From: Polaribacter reichenbachii
GTDB lineage: Bacteria > Bacteroidota > Bacteroidia > Flavobacteriales > Flavobacteriaceae
DNA: 64,000 nt
Assembly (NCBI RefSeq): GCF_001975665.1
Contig: NZ_CP019419.1
Span: 2,959,501-3,023,500, forward strand
Direction: 5' to 3'
Part shown: positions 63,801 to 64,000 of the stretch, in pieces
How positions within the stretch are numbered: position 1 is the first letter of the stretch
Layout of the letters: every line of letters starts with the position of its first letter
Notes under the pieces: model-generated
Told to the model about the DNA's origin: nothing
Database searches by the model: none
What the model saw: the letters and a program-made list of their open reading frames with translations, nothing else
Position numbers and translations under genes: made by a program

Positions 63801-63880
63801 TTATTGCTGTAGCCCCAGCCTTGTGAGAAAATTTGTGTTGCTAAAAAAAGCAGGGTTATAAATAATCCAATTCTTTTCAT
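60863..63880 (-). CDS. Type IX-secreted multidomain protein, nucleoside-hydrolase-like N-terminus
   Basis: 1005 aa. Signal peptide (residues 1-19). The N-terminal ~300 residues include AISADGNNQPDPNTWGG and DDWSATPAALAMLANANLEANLVHYSYNN, resembling a nucleoside-hydrolase-like fold (tentative). The middle (~340-500) has a CBM-like segment ending SHGYQIDKIVM; beta-rich domains follow with two related repeats (TVDLVDFIDAPAEFSKD... and EKVAFVSPADKISNAA...). The last ~75 residues (LNVYPSPAEDILNIS...GIYVLSVKNEK) are a type A type IX sorting domain. Less AT-rich than neighbours, suggesting transfer. Substrate unknown, possibly a carbohydrate. Confidence 0.75.
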   Translation of the reverse strand: MKRIGLFITLLFLATQIFSQGWGYSNNRIAISADGNNQPDPNTWGGTVTANAPAADAGKTFTYNSAWQRGDEDDWSATPAALAMLANANLEANLVHYSYNNFIGSPAHTTETNVMKEGVEGALEFFTEFDASVFFDVSANNTAAINHLAEQIKISTANNPLYFVQMGPSEFLYQALVKVKADGKEDAINHLYILSHSNYNDNHIRRAEHHRVEHILNDFPVSEGTNFKRIIDQNQSSNLNNGWSSSSINGVKNWTPYFFLRDHFDPSCKYLWDRLNIDAKSKPDISDAGMVWFLLNNDQNGNPSKLKTKFISGIKPSSIPEADGYCPAIDVYETEGLLVFEAERIALKGDWKLGTDEEYASGGKYIYYDGPNSYQNQNANNTISYSFTINTPGTYTVKWFGRQNEEERGKVEGQQGTDLSNDAWLKFSDGIAYWGTEQTTSWFKFYGRSDPGFWLHGIGEKNHAHNWINIKVEQAGTYTMDICGRSHGYQIDKIVMATSTAAKLGDFTNKTEAQANKYWSETGTVDPNCENLVIEGCETILAKDFTDLEIEGYDPATLEWRVSKTWEGNAKEIIKCNGTNGINRPIAAEVVYNGTAQGNARYKVHAMQEPDGESTYSVYVNGTKVGEQQISSSYDATHNIEDEKLRNEIEELIIDTKAPIKPGDVIRVTSNQVTNGKVPEGNSTATARGRWYALEVCVDKNDFDITEKVAFVSPADKISNAALEIPITVSYGANEQRDLKVALQNPDGTTIESKTIPVERGVSSTNVIFTLASALHVADGYKVITALCPVGKGIEESIMTKEHSFDVVDGPLLPTVDLVDFIDAPAEFSKDLLELSFKVSYAATQERDLNIELKDLQPLYITNTKITVPAGEGEKTIVVKLEAPLEVANGYSAILAIRPVNGNWQTNIAKKTYNFNIVDSSLSVDKQQYNALNVYPSPAEDILNISCPEFVNSKISIMALSGKLITTVDAQSEHTTIDVSSISPGIYVLSVKNEKISTQRKIIIR

Positions 63881-63900
63881 TGTAATAATAGTTTTTAGTT

Positions 63901-63962
63901 ACACACTTTTGTGTGTTGGGTTATTATTTGGTTCAATACATGTTTTGATTACTCCAAAAGTA
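63901..63962 (-). promoter_or_regulatory. Leader hairpin and possible -7 box of the type IX-secreted protein gene
   Basis: ACACAC-TTTT-GTGTGT (63901-63916) forms a hairpin in the leader. Further upstream, TACTTTTG on the minus strand (63962-63955) fits the TAnnTTTG -7 element, but the only TTG nearby is closer than the usual spacing. Confidence 0.35.
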
Positions 63963-64000
63963 TTCGCCATACTCCTCAAAACCTAAAAAACTATATTTGT

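Overview
The window looks like the chromosome of a marine member of the Flavobacteriaceae (Polaribacter/Tenacibaculum-like). It is very AT-rich and genes lack Shine-Dalgarno sites. One clear Bacteroidetes-type promoter (TTG-N20-TAnnTTTG) is visible. A 6S-Flavo-type RNA sits between zapA and rny. SusC/SusD pairs, a protein with a type IX secretion sorting domain, a DUF6266 protein and an N-succinyl/N-acetyl-ornithine carbamoyltransferase-type ArgF' all fit that family.

Layout. 0.2-1.6 kb: a lipoprotein phosphoesterase and an outer-membrane protein. 1.7-12.9 kb: one 11-gene minus-strand operon mixing arginine and proline synthesis (GNAT, argG, argC, proC, argD, proA, proB, argF', argB, argE, argH); several of its gaps hold short palindromic interspersed repeats. 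13.5-18.0 kb: a DUF2141 protein, then a LytS/LytTR two-component system enclosing five small 2TM-domain genes. 18.1-23.3 kb: a sugar-acid/alginate operon behind a striking nested palindrome: fused gluconokinase/6-phosphogluconate dehydrogenase, an Nramp-fold transporter lacking the metal motifs, an SDR and a PL7 alginate lyase. 23.3-33.8 kb: mostly core genes (HerA-like ATPase, AI-2E transporter, TonB receptor, M23 peptidase, zapA, 6S RNA, rny). 34.0-49.0 kb: two convergent SusCD plus metallophosphatase loci, the second with its own ECF sigma factor and FecR. 49.1-51.3 kb: xerD, a small outer-membrane protein and aroQ.

51.4-60.6 kb is an accessory island and the most interesting part. It holds single plus-strand genes (a nucleoside-deoxyribosyltransferase-like protein, a PutAbiC-type abortive-infection protein, a RibD-type reductase, a serine hydrolase). 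Each gene ends 4-11 bp before a copy of a ~135-bp imperfect palindrome. The bases at the start of each gene unit are the reverse complement of those at its end and differ from unit to unit. This is the signature of integron gene cassettes with attC-like sites, but no integron integrase is in the window. Two different IS110-family elements are inserted inside these repeats. Each has a ~200-nt non-coding end that folds into a hairpin with an internal loop, and one side of that loop repeats 9-11 nt of the target next to the element. They look like bridge-RNA-guided insertions aimed at opposite arms of the cassette repeat.

60.9-63.9 kb encodes a large type IX-secreted protein with less AT-rich coding sequence. 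No tRNA, rRNA or CRISPR array was seen.
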